Assembly: GCA_015680685.1 (NCBI GenBank)
Contig: MNCI01001036.1
Location: 1-64,000, forward strand
Direction: 5' to 3'
DNA length: 64,000 bases
DNA from: Gnetum montanum
Lineage: Eukaryota; Streptophyta; Gnetopsida; Gnetales; Gnetaceae
Numbering within the stretch: position 1 is the first letter of the stretch; the number at the start of each line of letters is the position of its first letter. Below the pieces are notes generated by a model. That model searched no databases and was not told where the DNA came from. It saw only the letters and a list, made by a program, of their open reading frames with translations. Of the stretch, positions 1 to 10,150 are shown in pieces. Both the position numbers and the translations under genes were made by a program.

Positions 1-1489
1 TGGACTAGCTTCAATATTTCCAATATGCAAGGATCCTCATTTTTCCATTTATTAATCCTCGCCATACTCAACCGTTTAGTTATGGGGGAAACCCCCCATT
101 TCAATGACAAGCAGGATTAATAAATATTTTTTAATTTTCTTTAATTTTACAACTTTTTGTTTTCCAGTTTTTCGTTTTTCAACTTTTTGTTTTATCTTTT
201 TGTGTGTTTGTCTTTTTACGCTTTTTGTAAGTAATCTCATCTACGAATAAAACACTCATGTGGATCGTTGGTTGAGGTGTGTTTTATGTTATTAAGTCAT
301 GAGTGATCAATTATATGGAATAGTGAGCCCATTACACCCATTCATCCACTCTATAAATAAGAGGGTCTGTTCTGGGTACAGTGATATTCTTGAAATTTCA
401 AAAACTTAAAATCAATTTTGTGTCATTGTACCCAGAATGAAAAAGGATGGACCAAGAGGGAATGGTTAGGGTGTGACATCAAGGGGACTTGTGGATTCTC
501 TTTGATGTCATCTGTGGGTGTTATCATGTAACTTGGTTGTACTAAGATCCTTGTAGATCTAACGAAAAATGGGAGTAAGAGTAATCAAAAAGGGCACTCA
601 AAATTCAAAAAGCTGTTCTAGGGGGTCCCACTGGAAAGACATGCACCCATGCCTGAAGGTTGGCGGCTTCTCTGGATTCAGTAAAGTGAAAAAAAAAGAA
701 AGAAAGAAGAGAAAAAGAAAAAGACAAGTGCCATAAAAAAAACATCACTCCTCCCTTGTACTAAATGCAAAGGATTGTATGCCTTGTTGTTATGGTACTC
801 TCACAGTTGTTCATCATGGGATAAAACAATGCGATGTCACTGATTAGAAGGATGGACTTGGTCCTGATCTTGGAACGATGGGTTAATGACACCTTAATCA
901 TGCTTTTCACGCAGGATTCATTGTGCCCTAGGTTAGTCACCTCATGTCCCGATCTCTACGATCCCTTTCTACACTTCGTCTCATCTCACTGTTCATGTAA
1001 TTGTAGCTCGTGTCCTGTGTAACATAAAATTTTCATCTCATTCCGGTGATATTTATATGTGTGTGTTTTGTGGAGTTAGTGCAGATTACCTCTAACCCTT
1101 CTAGTGCCCATGGACACTTTAAGTGTGGTTACACAAGGGCATAATAGGTTGAAACCTGCTTTGGGGAGGATCCACTTGTGTAATTTTGTTGTAATCTTCA
1201 TTAATTCTCTAGTTAGAACACATAATCTCCTACCCTCGGCTTAATTTTCATAAATTTCTTTCCCATTTATTAACCCTCAAAACTTTAACGTTCCAATGTA
1301 CCATTACATTCCCTTTTCTTCATAACCGCCAAAGTTTTAATTGTTAAATTCACATCATTATCATTTAAAGTGCCTCTCGAATTCATGTAATTACCCTTGC
1401 ATATATTAATCTTTGTCAATGTCCTCATTTTACACTAATAATTTCAAGAAAATCATTAAAAAATTTGGTCTTTTCATGTGTCTCACCTC
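1..1489 (+). other. Post-pol spacer of element A, no gene
   Basis: This is AT-rich, T-tract-rich DNA without a supportable gene. The start resembles the 3' end of pol and the following T-rich spacer near 59.46-59.72 kb. The stretch around 635-655 (a GGAAAGACATGCACCCATG-like string) recurs near 60.29 kb. The short open frames here show no recognisable protein. Confidence 0.6.
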
Positions 1490-1600
1490 AGTTGGGATGA
1501 GATATCGCGTACGCGATATTGCGTCCCACGTGATATCGCGTACGTGATGTACCGTACACGATATCGCGTCCTATTTCTCTATAAATAAGAACCCCTGCCG
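1490..1600 (+). promoter_or_regulatory. Internal promoter of the element A accessory gene (palindromes plus TATA)
   Basis: Three copies of an ATATCGCGTACGCGATAT-type dyad (about 1501-1570) lie just upstream of a TATA box, CTATAAATAAGA (1579-1590). The same dyad and the same TATA context occur in the 3' LTR of this element (5055-5100) and in LTR B (33.95-33.99 kb). The accessory gene therefore seems to have an LTR-like promoter of its own inside the element. Promoter function is inferred from arrangement only. Confidence 0.55.
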
Positions 1601-2055
1601 CAACACTTAGCTTCATTTGGCCATTTACGCGAGGGGAATTTTTGAATTTTTTCTCTGCGACTTGCGATTGCGTGACCCTTGCTTTTTCACCTATATCTCG
1701 TGCGCTGGTACTTCGATTTTAATTCCGTTTGAACCTGCTTGAACCTGGAGTGTTCAATTTAGTCGTGGGGGAGAGACATTTGCCGAAAAGTGGCTAAATT
1801 TTTTGAAATTTGTCATCGCCCAAAGGACATCAATTAGGGTAATTAATACTAACACTTAGACAAATTGTGCCAAAAAACATATGACCTTAAGTATACAGGG
1901 AGATTAAAATGAGAATCCATCTAAGTCATAGGACCCATTATCATAATTTTTGGGCACTATCACACAATAACATAAGATCTTTAATTAAAGGCATGTAGTA
2001 AGGTATAACTTGAATTTGAAAACAACCTTACTAACGTTGGCCTGTGTGATTGCAG
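1601..2055 (+). other. Leader and probable 5'-UTR intron of the accessory gene
   Basis: Between the TATA box and the first ATG there is no reading frame. The last bases read like a plant 3' splice site: CTAAC near 2031, then a pyrimidine/GT stretch ending TTGCAG directly before the ATG at 2056. The homologous copy at 61.6 kb has the same layout, with TGATTATAG next to its ATG. I could not fix the donor; GGGTAATT near 1838 is one candidate. A purine tract at 1764-1776 (GTCGTGGGGGAGAGA context) resembles the element's polypurine tract. Confidence 0.4.
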
Positions 2056-4848
2056 ATGGCCCCGAAACGTTCACAGCAGAAGAGTCCTACCCAAGGTGGA
2101 GCGAAACAACCTAGGAGAGGTAGAAGGTAAGGCCCTGTCGGATAACATAACGAACAGGAGGTGCACTCATTCAGTATCCATCAAGAAGAACCTCCTACCA
2201 GATGATCTGGGCAGGCAGAAGGAGGAGCTGCTGTGCTTGAACCGGGACAACAACTCACATTGCCCCCAGAATGTGTTTAGGCTATCCATACGAAGTCCAC
2301 AATTGCCTCGGTGATTGTGGAACTTAACTTCAAATCTTTTTAAGAGTTAGCTCTTGAGGCTGTTAGGGATCACCTTAAAGGATCTTCCTTATGGCCTTTC
2401 CTCTCTGAAAATGGTGCCTGGTACTTAAGTGAAACGTACCTATTCTGGCACAATAAGGAGCAAGGCACCATAGTCAACATCGGTGGTGTGACAGTAGATT
2501 TTTCTGCATAGGCAATTTTGGAAGTGTTAAACCTTCCGAATTTAGGCCCCCATGTTGCTCGGTTATCCACCCGATCAGACCCGGATGTGCGAAAGGATTG
2601 GATAGAGAAGGCTTATGGCAGAGATAAAGCTTTTGGTGAGCTGACAACGGAAGAGAGAGTTTATTTCAAAATCGGAACCTATCACCTCTTCCCCACAAAA
2701 GGTTTGAAAAGAATATCAACGTATGCAGCAAGAGGATGTGCAGTGTTGATGGGAAAGGTTAATGCTAACCTTCCCCATTTATATTTGATGGAGATCCTAA
2801 GGTGATTCGAAGAGCGGAAGTCAGGGAAAATGGCACTCCCTTTTCCTTACCTTATCAAAAAACTGTGCTGACAGGCTGGTATTCGGGGATATACAAATGA
2901 CGTCCTCCAAAAGGCCCAAAATGCTTCTTATGCTAAATTATTAAAGGCGCCAGCTCCAAGAAAGAGCACTGGCGAAGATCTGGGACCAGATGAAGAAGAC
3001 GAAGAACAGATGGTTAGATCCCCTACAACTCAACTTGCAGGACCCAGTCAACCTCTAGCCACAGGTCCCAACCAACAATAAGAAGCAGGACCCAGCACAG
3101 GCCAAGATCAACCACTACCGCAAGACTACAGACAGTCGATGAGCCATCTTAGGGCCATCGTCAAGATGGTTAGTTGGGGAATTCGTGATGACGCAAACCT
3201 CTTCCACATCATCGATGATGCCAACCAGCCTACGATTTTAGTAGATCGCACACGGGGTGAGTTATTAATGCAAATAGAAGGAGGGGAAAGCAGATGGTCA
3301 CAACAGATCTCTGGACACGCGACATGTTTTCAAGTGCAGTTAGAGACTAGTGAAGGGACCACTGTGGTGGTCATGCAACACCAGGATGTCGCGGGAGCTA
3401 CTGAAGTGGTCACTGACCACATCAAAGAGTCTTTCAATGTACCTGTTGTGCCACTGGTAGATCTTTCAGGAGCACAGGATGCTCAAACTATTGCCGGAAC
3501 CTCAATGACTCCTGCGGAACATGAGGATATATTGGACAGATTGCTTCAAACAGGACAAGTTTTGACGTCCTTGTTTGACATCCCCCAGGATGTAACGACA
3601 ATTCAATCGGACCTCATTTCCACAAAGGGGAAGCTGGTCCTATCCGAAGTAAGGGCAGAGCATGCTGAAGCTAAAGTGTAGAAACTACAAGAGCAGCTCA
3701 TAGCCTTACAATCAGCACAGCAGGATCCTTTGCGATTGGTTCTCGTAGACCAACTAGACAATTTTAGAACCGAGCAACTAACAAAACTAATTGCAAAAAA
3801 TAATAAGGTGGAAGAAGAAAAGGAGATGGCCACTTGGGATGCCTCCGCAGCTCAAGCGCAAACTCATGCGCATCTTAAGGCACTTAGGGCCTTACAAGAA
3901 GAGAATAAGCAGTTGGTTGCAGATAATCTTCGGTTAACTTCTGTGGAGAAACAAAAGAATGTTCTCAATGAACAATTTCATCAATTGCAAGAACAATTCA
4001 TTCAGGTTAACTGAGATGTAAGCCGTTTAGCTAGAGAAAATCGAACCCTCTCAATGGAGGAGGTACGCGCTATTCGACAAAAATTAGCCATCGAAATTAG
4101 CGCATGGCAGAATGAGGCTAAATGACATGAGAAGCTGAAGGAGCATTTTCGTGATCAGGTGGGGATGTACAAACAAATCCTGAAGAAGAAGATCCATATG
4201 ACCAAAGCTCAAATCAACAACATCAGTGCCCAGCACACTAATTGGGGGGCCATATTGGACACTTATGCCTACGCCCACCAAGCGGAAATTAAGAATCGGG
4301 ACCTGCAGATCCAAGACTTGACTGAATACATGGAGTTGGCAAACCTTCGATATGCCAACCTGGCCATGTTAACAGCAGGACGCCCGATGTCAGAGCTCGA
4401 GCAGTAGGTAGCTTCCACCCATATCAAATATGAAGCAGAATTTGCAGAGCGAAAGAAGTTGGCTAAAAAACTAGATGTCACAAATTCTGAACTCACGGTG
4501 GTAAAAGAAAGCTACCAAGAACAGAAAGATGTGGCAACCGACTTGGCTCGATAGCTAACAGAACTTCATGAATACAAAGACAAAGCCAGAGCCTATGAAG
4601 AGGAATGATGGGTGTTCACGGCATGGTACGTCAAAGCTAATCAGATGTTCCCGCAACTACCCTGTTCGTGGGAAGTGCCGACTCCATCAAACATCGGAGC
4701 ATCAGCATGGATGACACAAGACCCTCGTACCAAAGAGGAGAAGCTCCAGGCGTCATCAACCTTCAAAGCGTGGAGCACATGACAAAGGGAAAGCACCCAT
4801 GGAGGAGCCACTGCCACCAGGAACTACATGAGTTCCACATTTTTGTAG
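2056..4848 (+). pseudogene. Accessory (post-pol) gene of element A, coiled-coil protein, about 930 codons
   Basis: One frame can be followed from the ATG at 2056 to a TAG at 4846-4848. It is broken by about 16 in-frame stops, but I see no frameshift. Residues about 105-260 hold a globular segment (motifs WYLSETYLFW, GGVTVDFS, ISTYAARGCAVLMGK) that resembles the plant-transposon-associated domain often found in Athila-like extra ORFs; this is a family impression, not a search result. A polar linker follows. A long heptad-rich, coiled-coil-like half (from about residue 490) contains ENKQLVADNLRL and YMELANLRYANLAML. Its place between pol and the 3' LTR is where Athila elements carry an env-like ORF, but I see no signal peptide or membrane segment. 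The start follows a splice-acceptor-like TTGCAG. A more decayed homologue lies at 61610-64000. The function is unknown. Confidence 0.7.
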
Positions 4849-5002
4849 TTGTAGTATTTTTTCTCTGTGTTGTGTCTTCCCACACTGTGGCATTAGTCCA
4901 TTTATTTTTCTAGTTAATAATCCCATACCTATCCACTGTGTAATCACTGAAGCTTGTTCTCCTTGTAACTCAAGGACAAGTTTTTATTCAATCGTGGGGG
5001 TA
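4849..5002 (+). other. 3' untranslated tail and polypurine tract of element A
   Basis: This non-coding tail ends in ATCGTGGGGGTA directly before the LTR (TGATGAG at 5003). The G-rich tract is the expected primer site for plus-strand DNA synthesis. The mirror-image TACCCTCATGA next to the left LTR of element D (6872) is its decayed equivalent. Confidence 0.6.
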
Positions 5003-5732
5003 TGATGAGACGCGGTTCGCACAGGCTGTGATATCGCATCGCGTCTTTCCCTATGATATCGCGTACGCGATATCGCAGTTCACTGCCATATCTATAAATA
5101 AGACACATCTCTCCCTTGTTCAGGATCCTAGTTTTAGAGTAGCGAAGCTCTGGCAGTTTGATCCCTCCAGAGTTAGATTTTTTNGTTACTCATCGCGATT
5201 AGTCTCTCACCATTAAACTCCTAGAAGCGGAACGAGTATGACTTGATTACTAGCATTTAAGTGTGACTGCTTGGTAGCCCAGTGGTGTAGCTAGGATCTA
5301 CGCTTGGTAACCCAGTGGCGTATTGGGGGTTTGCGCTTGGTAATCCCAGTGGCGTACCTAGGATCTACGCTTGGTAGTCCTAGTGGTAGTCGTGCACGAA
5401 GTCCAAGATGTGTACGGTTGATGAAGGAACCTGTTGCTCGTCGCACTTAGGCTAGATTAGATTTCTTACCCTTTCCCTCCTAGCTTAGCTTAGTTAAACA
5501 TTATTTTCCACTACCATCAAGAGTAGCGTTAGAATTAGAACACATCATACACCTCATCTAGACTAAACCATACGTGACATATGCAAAACTAGTCTAGGTG
5601 GGAAGACATCGAATTGTGACCTAAGGCTAACAATCTAGGTGCCACAACTAGTCCATCTGCGGAGTTCGACCGGATCGCGCGTGCGACGCTTGTTTCGTAT
5701 GGTTAAGTGTAGGGGTACCTCACCACTCATCA
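5003..5732 (+). repeat. 3' LTR of element A
   Basis: The LTR runs from TGATGAGACG to CCACTCATCA, giving inverted TGATGAG/CTCATCA ends, and is 730 bp long. U3 holds a perfect 20-bp palindrome, GATATCGCGTACGCGATATC (5055-5074), followed 17 bp later by a TATA box (CTATAAATA, 5092-5100). The second half carries the repeated 'CTTGGTA..CCAGTGG' phrases shared with LTRs B and C. One undetermined base lies at 5184. The matching 5' LTR is outside the window, so no TSD can be checked; the 5 bases after the LTR are GAGGC. Confidence 0.85.
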
Positions 5733-6005
5733 GAGGCATACAGACATAGACACACCCATGCGCATGCATAAACACACATCCATAGATGCTTCAATCTATA
5801 AAGGTAGTGGTAGAACTAAACTAGCCACATTCCATCCTCTTTAAAACAAATTGGATTGATAGAAAATTTGATTATCCATCTTTCATCAAGGTGGTTAACA
5901 AAGAACTATGTTTTATAGTCATTATCATAATTAATAAAGTAATTGACATTAAAAAAAACCTTTACCAAGATCTACCATAAAATAAGAACCACTATCTAAC
6001 ATAAG
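5733..6005. other. Flanking DNA between elements A and D
   Basis: This is 273 bp of AT-rich DNA without a gene or a recognisable element end. The last five bases, ATAAG (6001-6005), are the left copy of the probable target-site duplication of element D; the right flank reads ATAAT at 31032-31036. Confidence 0.5.
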
Positions 6006-6871
6006 TGATGAGCGGCAATGTACCCGTATGTCCAACCATATGAATCACTAAGGAATTATGTGCAATCTAGTTAAATTTCATGGACCTATAGTTCTCTAGT
6101 ACACTAGCTTTTCTAGGAAATGAAATGGACATTAAGAATGTTTGTTGCCTTCCCAACTACACTTGTGAGACTCAAGGGTATGATTTAAGTGTAATTGAGG
6201 TATATGATTTTTTTTATTTTTTATTTTATAGATTTGATCACTTACAACAAGAATGAAGAGTAGAGTAATTTAAAATCTAATTCATTATTGCCTATCTAGC
6301 CTAACATAAGTAACCATCCCACTTTCCTAAACACATCCTGAACACATATAGCACTGTTGGGCTACCAAATGTTAAGTGTTGCTAAGTTACCAAGTACTAT
6401 ATGTATGCTCGAAGTGGTTGTGCTTATGTTCATTAACTGCTAGAAATAAATTGCTTGTCACACTGTTGTTAAAGTAAAAAGAATAAAATTAAAGTGCATT
6501 AAAGAAAATATTAATATATTTTTAGTGCTGCAAGGATTGTCAAAAGAGTTTGTTTTATTCTTGTCACACTGTTGTGCTCAGGTACATAAGTGCTTGAACA
6601 AAGAATTATACACACTTAGACTCCTTCTGCGAGCACTTCGAAAATATTCTAACTTTGAAGAAAATAAATTCTAAGAGCTTCACTACTTTGACTGAAAAAT
6701 GACCAAAAAATAATTCCAAAAACTGGAGCCCAAGCACTATATTTATAGGCTAGTATATACCCCAACATCAGATACTAGATGTCATATCTAGACCTTGATG
6801 TCGTGTACCGACATTGTAGCTCCAACGTTGCGTACTCAATGTTAGAGTAGAGAAAAAACAACGATTCATCA
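6006..6871 (-). repeat. 3' LTR of element D (left copy)
   Basis: On the plus strand it runs from TGATGAGCGG to GATTCATCA, 866 bp. Read on the minus strand, U3 has a dyad ATGTCG-gtaca-CGACAT (6789-6805 region), then a TATA box whose complement is CTATATTTATAG (6738-6749). It aligns along its length with the right LTR at 30217-31031, with many substitutions and an extra stretch near 6815-6840. Confidence 0.8.
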
Positions 6872-8904
6872 TACCCTCATGACTGAATGAAAACTCATCC
6901 TCGAGTGTAGAAGAGGAGGAAAAATTTCTTTACAACATAATATATTGGATAGGTATGAGATTATTGACTAACATACAAACTAACTCAGATGGAACATACA
7001 GACTCTGAGTGCCCAAATGTATGGACTTACAACTTTTTACAAAATTGAATGTTCATGATAAAAGAAGTGAACACCCTGGATAACACTGACATCCAAGACC
7101 TCTTTGATAGTTGAAGAATGAGTGATAAGATCCAATGATCATGAATGGTCCTCATTGTGTGGTACTACTACATCATCCTTGGTGAAGATAGTTATGCTTC
7201 CAGTCCATGCTTCCCACTACAATCAAAACAAAATCATGAATTAGTATGCAATGTGTAACACATAACTATTAAATGCCTTGTCTCCTCAATGGTTACACTT
7301 GGCTAGGTTATGATTATGGTAGATTGATTTCTTTAGTAGTATTAGTAGGAAGATTGACAAATAGGGTACAATAGATAAACGGTCTATTAAATTGAAAAAA
7401 TTTCAACACAAGGAAAATATTTGAAGAGGATGTAAGAATTCAAAACAATAAAAAGGAATTTTCTCTGAAAAATTTTCTGAAGATGTTCACAATTAGATGT
7501 CATTTATGGGGTAAATAAATGAGAATTTGATTATAAGAGTGTCTAAGGGTAAATAACTTAACTAACCCAATCAAAAGATATGTAAGTGGGTCCTCCACAA
7601 AGTAAGCATAGGCCTTTTATGCCCTTGCATAACTTCAAACCAAAGAGTCCATGGGCTCCATGGAAGATTAATGGTTATAGAAGGTTAAGTAAAAAAACCT
7701 AGAAGAGACTAACTAAGAATCTTGATACATCAAACTAGGACATCGAACTAGAACATGAAACCGACAGGGAGTTGAGATATGGAAAGCATATATGAATGAG
7801 AGAGAGTGGAATGGAGTTCCTAATCACAGTTGCATGAAGTTCCTTGTGGATTTTGTGGTCAAATGACTTGATAGGATCTATCCTTAGTCCAAACCAAAAC
7901 CAACTACATTCAATGACTTTACATTGTCATTCTAAGACTAGTCCATCCTTTGAGACATAAGAGTGCTTCCACAGAACAACCACTATTTCATATTAGAGAA
8001 GAAAAGAGAAGTATGATGTGAGGAAGGGCCTTAGTTAGATGGGACTAGTCCCATAACCAGTGCTTGTAGCTCATTTATTTTGTCTAAGGGATGTGCCTTG
8101 AATTCCCATTATTTTTTTTTGAAATGGAAACCACACCATGTAAAGACACATTCATTTATTTTATCTAAGGGGTGTGCTTTGAATTCTCATCATTTTTTTT
8201 CTGATGAGAACCACAACATGCAAAGAAACATGCATTTATTTTGTCCAAGGAATGTGCTTTGAATTCTCATTGTTGTTTTTTTTATGAGAACCACACTATG
8301 CAAGGACTTATTCAACTTTCTTTTATTGGTCGGCATGGAACGATAAGAAATTCATGAAAACACACATGCACCTAGGTAGATAGAAAGACACAAAGAATAC
8401 CGAATCCCCTTGAAGCCACACCCTATTCAAACCTTTGAATCCTTCCCAATTTCGAAAACTACCAAAGTCACACATTTATTAAAATTTTATTAATGAAAAA
8501 GGGATTGCACATTTCCATAACAAGGAAAACCATAGAGTTTATGGATGCGTGGATGTTGTGGACTCACTGCCTATTGCATGAAAAAGAAACCATATCCTAA
8601 TTATCTATAACAACATTCAAAACTAGAAACCAAACATCAACAATCAAATAACAAAAATAGTACATACCACCATCAAGCAACACATTACCATTGTACCTGG
8701 TACTTATTAATAAAAACTGAAAAAATCATACCAAAAATAAAATAGAAGAAAATATAAAAGAAAGTGCAAAATTGTCAAAAAATATTAAATATATTAATGA
8801 TGGTGTAAAAAAATTAGAAAATATTAAATACATGAAAACAAAAAGGTGCAAAATAAAGAATGTGTAAAACAAAAAAATGTGTAACAACAAAGTTGAAAAA
8901 CTGA
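6872..8904 (-). other. 3' spacer of element D, no gene
   Basis: This is AT-rich DNA between the end of pol and the 3' LTR. It starts with a degraded polypurine tract (complement of TACCCTCATGA). It contains a triple tandem repeat (8072-8312) and A/T-rich runs near 8.7-8.9 kb that match the T-rich tracts after pol in elements A and B. No coding capacity is seen, and no trace of the accessory gene. Confidence 0.55.
8072..8312. repeat. Tandem repeat, three units of about 80 bp
   Basis: Units begin with CATTTATTTTGTCTAAGG-like strings at 8072, 8153 and 8233. Each contains GTGCTTTGAATTCTCAT, a T-run, and GAGAACCACACTATGCAA-like sequence. A single inverted unit is recognisable in the plus-oriented element near 60.17-60.26 kb, so the triplication is specific to this copy. 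Confidence 0.75.
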
Positions 8905-10150
8905 GGAGCCACTTATGGTTAACATGGGTGGCCATCCCACCTCCCCTCCCCCCCCATGACTAAGTTGAAAAAAGGAGATTTGAAATATTAAGTGTGGTTG
9001 TCCATTCGATGAGGCGTTTGTTGTATTTGCTAGCTTATGCTCATGGAAAGTTTTAATTTGTTGGATGTTGACTAGCTGTTTCTTGTTTGGGCTCTCAAGC
9101 TTGTAGATCATCATGGTCCTAGAAGAAAAAGTCTTATAAATAATGTAAGGTCCTTCCAAAAATATTTGAAACTTAGTTCATTGAGGTACATATGTGGGGT
9201 TCCAGTAGAGAATCTCGTCTCCCAGTTGGAATTTGACTTTTCTAATTTTTAGGTCATGACGCTTTTTGTTATAGGCCTTATGCAACTCGTTAGATGATGA
9301 GTGGCGAGGTACCCCTATGTCCAACCATACGAATCACTAAGGCATTTATGCGTGATCCAGTCAAATTCCATGGACCTATAGTTCGCTAGTATGCTAGCCC
9401 TTCTAGGAAGTGAAATGGGCATTGAGAACATTTTTTGTCTTTCCAACTACACTTGTGAGGCTCAAGGGTATGATTTAAGTGTAATTGAGGTACATGATTT
9501 TTCTTATTTTATGTTTTATAAGTTTGATCACCTACAACAATGATGAAAGCTAGAGTAATTTAAGATCTAGTTTGTTTATAGTTTAACTAGCCTAACACAA
9601 GTAACTGCCCCACTTTCCTAGACACATCCTGAACACATATAGTGCTGCTGGGCTACCAAATGGTTGTTGTCTAGCAGGTTGAGATTTATTATTCTTTCTT
9701 TTTGGGCTAGACTTAAGTCAAGGTCAAGGTCATAGGTTGTTGAAAGTGTATGAAGCTCAAATTAAATAGGAAGTTTTGTGCTCCAGTCTTTCCTATATTT
9801 GCTAAAAATTCTTGTTAGTACCCTTGTGATTTCCTTATTGGTAACCTTAGCTTGACCATTAGCTTGGGGATGGTAAGGTGTTATAAGTTTATGTTCAACC
9901 CCCAAGTGTTGCATGAGCTTCCGAAAAGTAGTGCTTGTAATGTGAGTTCCATTATCAGAAATTAATGCACATGGCACACCAAACCTATTTACAATATTTT
10001 TTTGTACAAACCAAGTAGTAGTAGAAGATGTACAGTCGATGAAGGTTGCTACTTCTACCCATTTCATACAATAGTTAATAGTGACTATGATGTACGCCGT
10101 TCTATTTAACATGGACATGATGGGACCCATGAAGCCAATGTCCCTGAATA
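8905..10150 (-). pseudogene. Element D pol remnant: integrase core and C-terminus
   Basis: On the minus strand, 10150-9762 encodes a gypsy integrase core: GFMGPI, a conserved SDNGTH (second catalytic Asp) and PYHPQANGQ. The usual NGQVEV reads NGQAKV, so the catalytic Glu is Lys. The frame resumes beyond an LTR fragment (9295-9662) with NELHKAYNKKRHDL and then a chromodomain-position segment (EGPYIIYKTFSSRTMMIYK, 9155-9095). Stops, a frameshift and the inserted LTR piece make it non-functional. The plus-strand homologue lies at 58.6-59.5 kb. Protease, RT and RNase H are absent: the upstream frame passes straight into gag near 10.15 kb. Confidence 0.75.
9295..9662 (-). repeat. Truncated LTR fragment inserted in element D pol
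   Basis: The sequence starts TGATGAGTGGCGAGGTACCCC and matches the first ~370 bp (plus-strand reading) of the D LTRs, including the CAACTACACTTGTGAGGCTCAAGG and GGGCTACCAAATG stretches. It then stops abruptly where pol resumes (complement of LLDNN). It splits pol between LLDNN and NELHK. It is one end of an LTR, not a full solo LTR. Confidence 0.75.

Larger units (their letters stand above)
1..5732 (+). mobile_element. Element A: 3' part of an Athila-like Ty3/gypsy LTR retrotransposon
   Basis: The stretch ends in a complete LTR at 5003-5732, preceded by a polypurine tract (TCGTGGGGG, 4993-5000). Upstream lie an accessory reading frame and a spacer that resembles the DNA following pol in the related elements near 8.7 kb (minus strand) and 59.5 kb. 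The gag-pol part and the 5' LTR would lie left of the window. Membership of the Athila-like group is inferred from related copies B and D, which carry the PBS and the gag and integrase motifs. Confidence 0.75.

Noticed and set aside
834-1022. 62-codon plus-strand frame near the window start
   Set aside because: It is short, cysteine/serine-rich by composition only, lies in the post-pol spacer, and is not kept in the related spacers.
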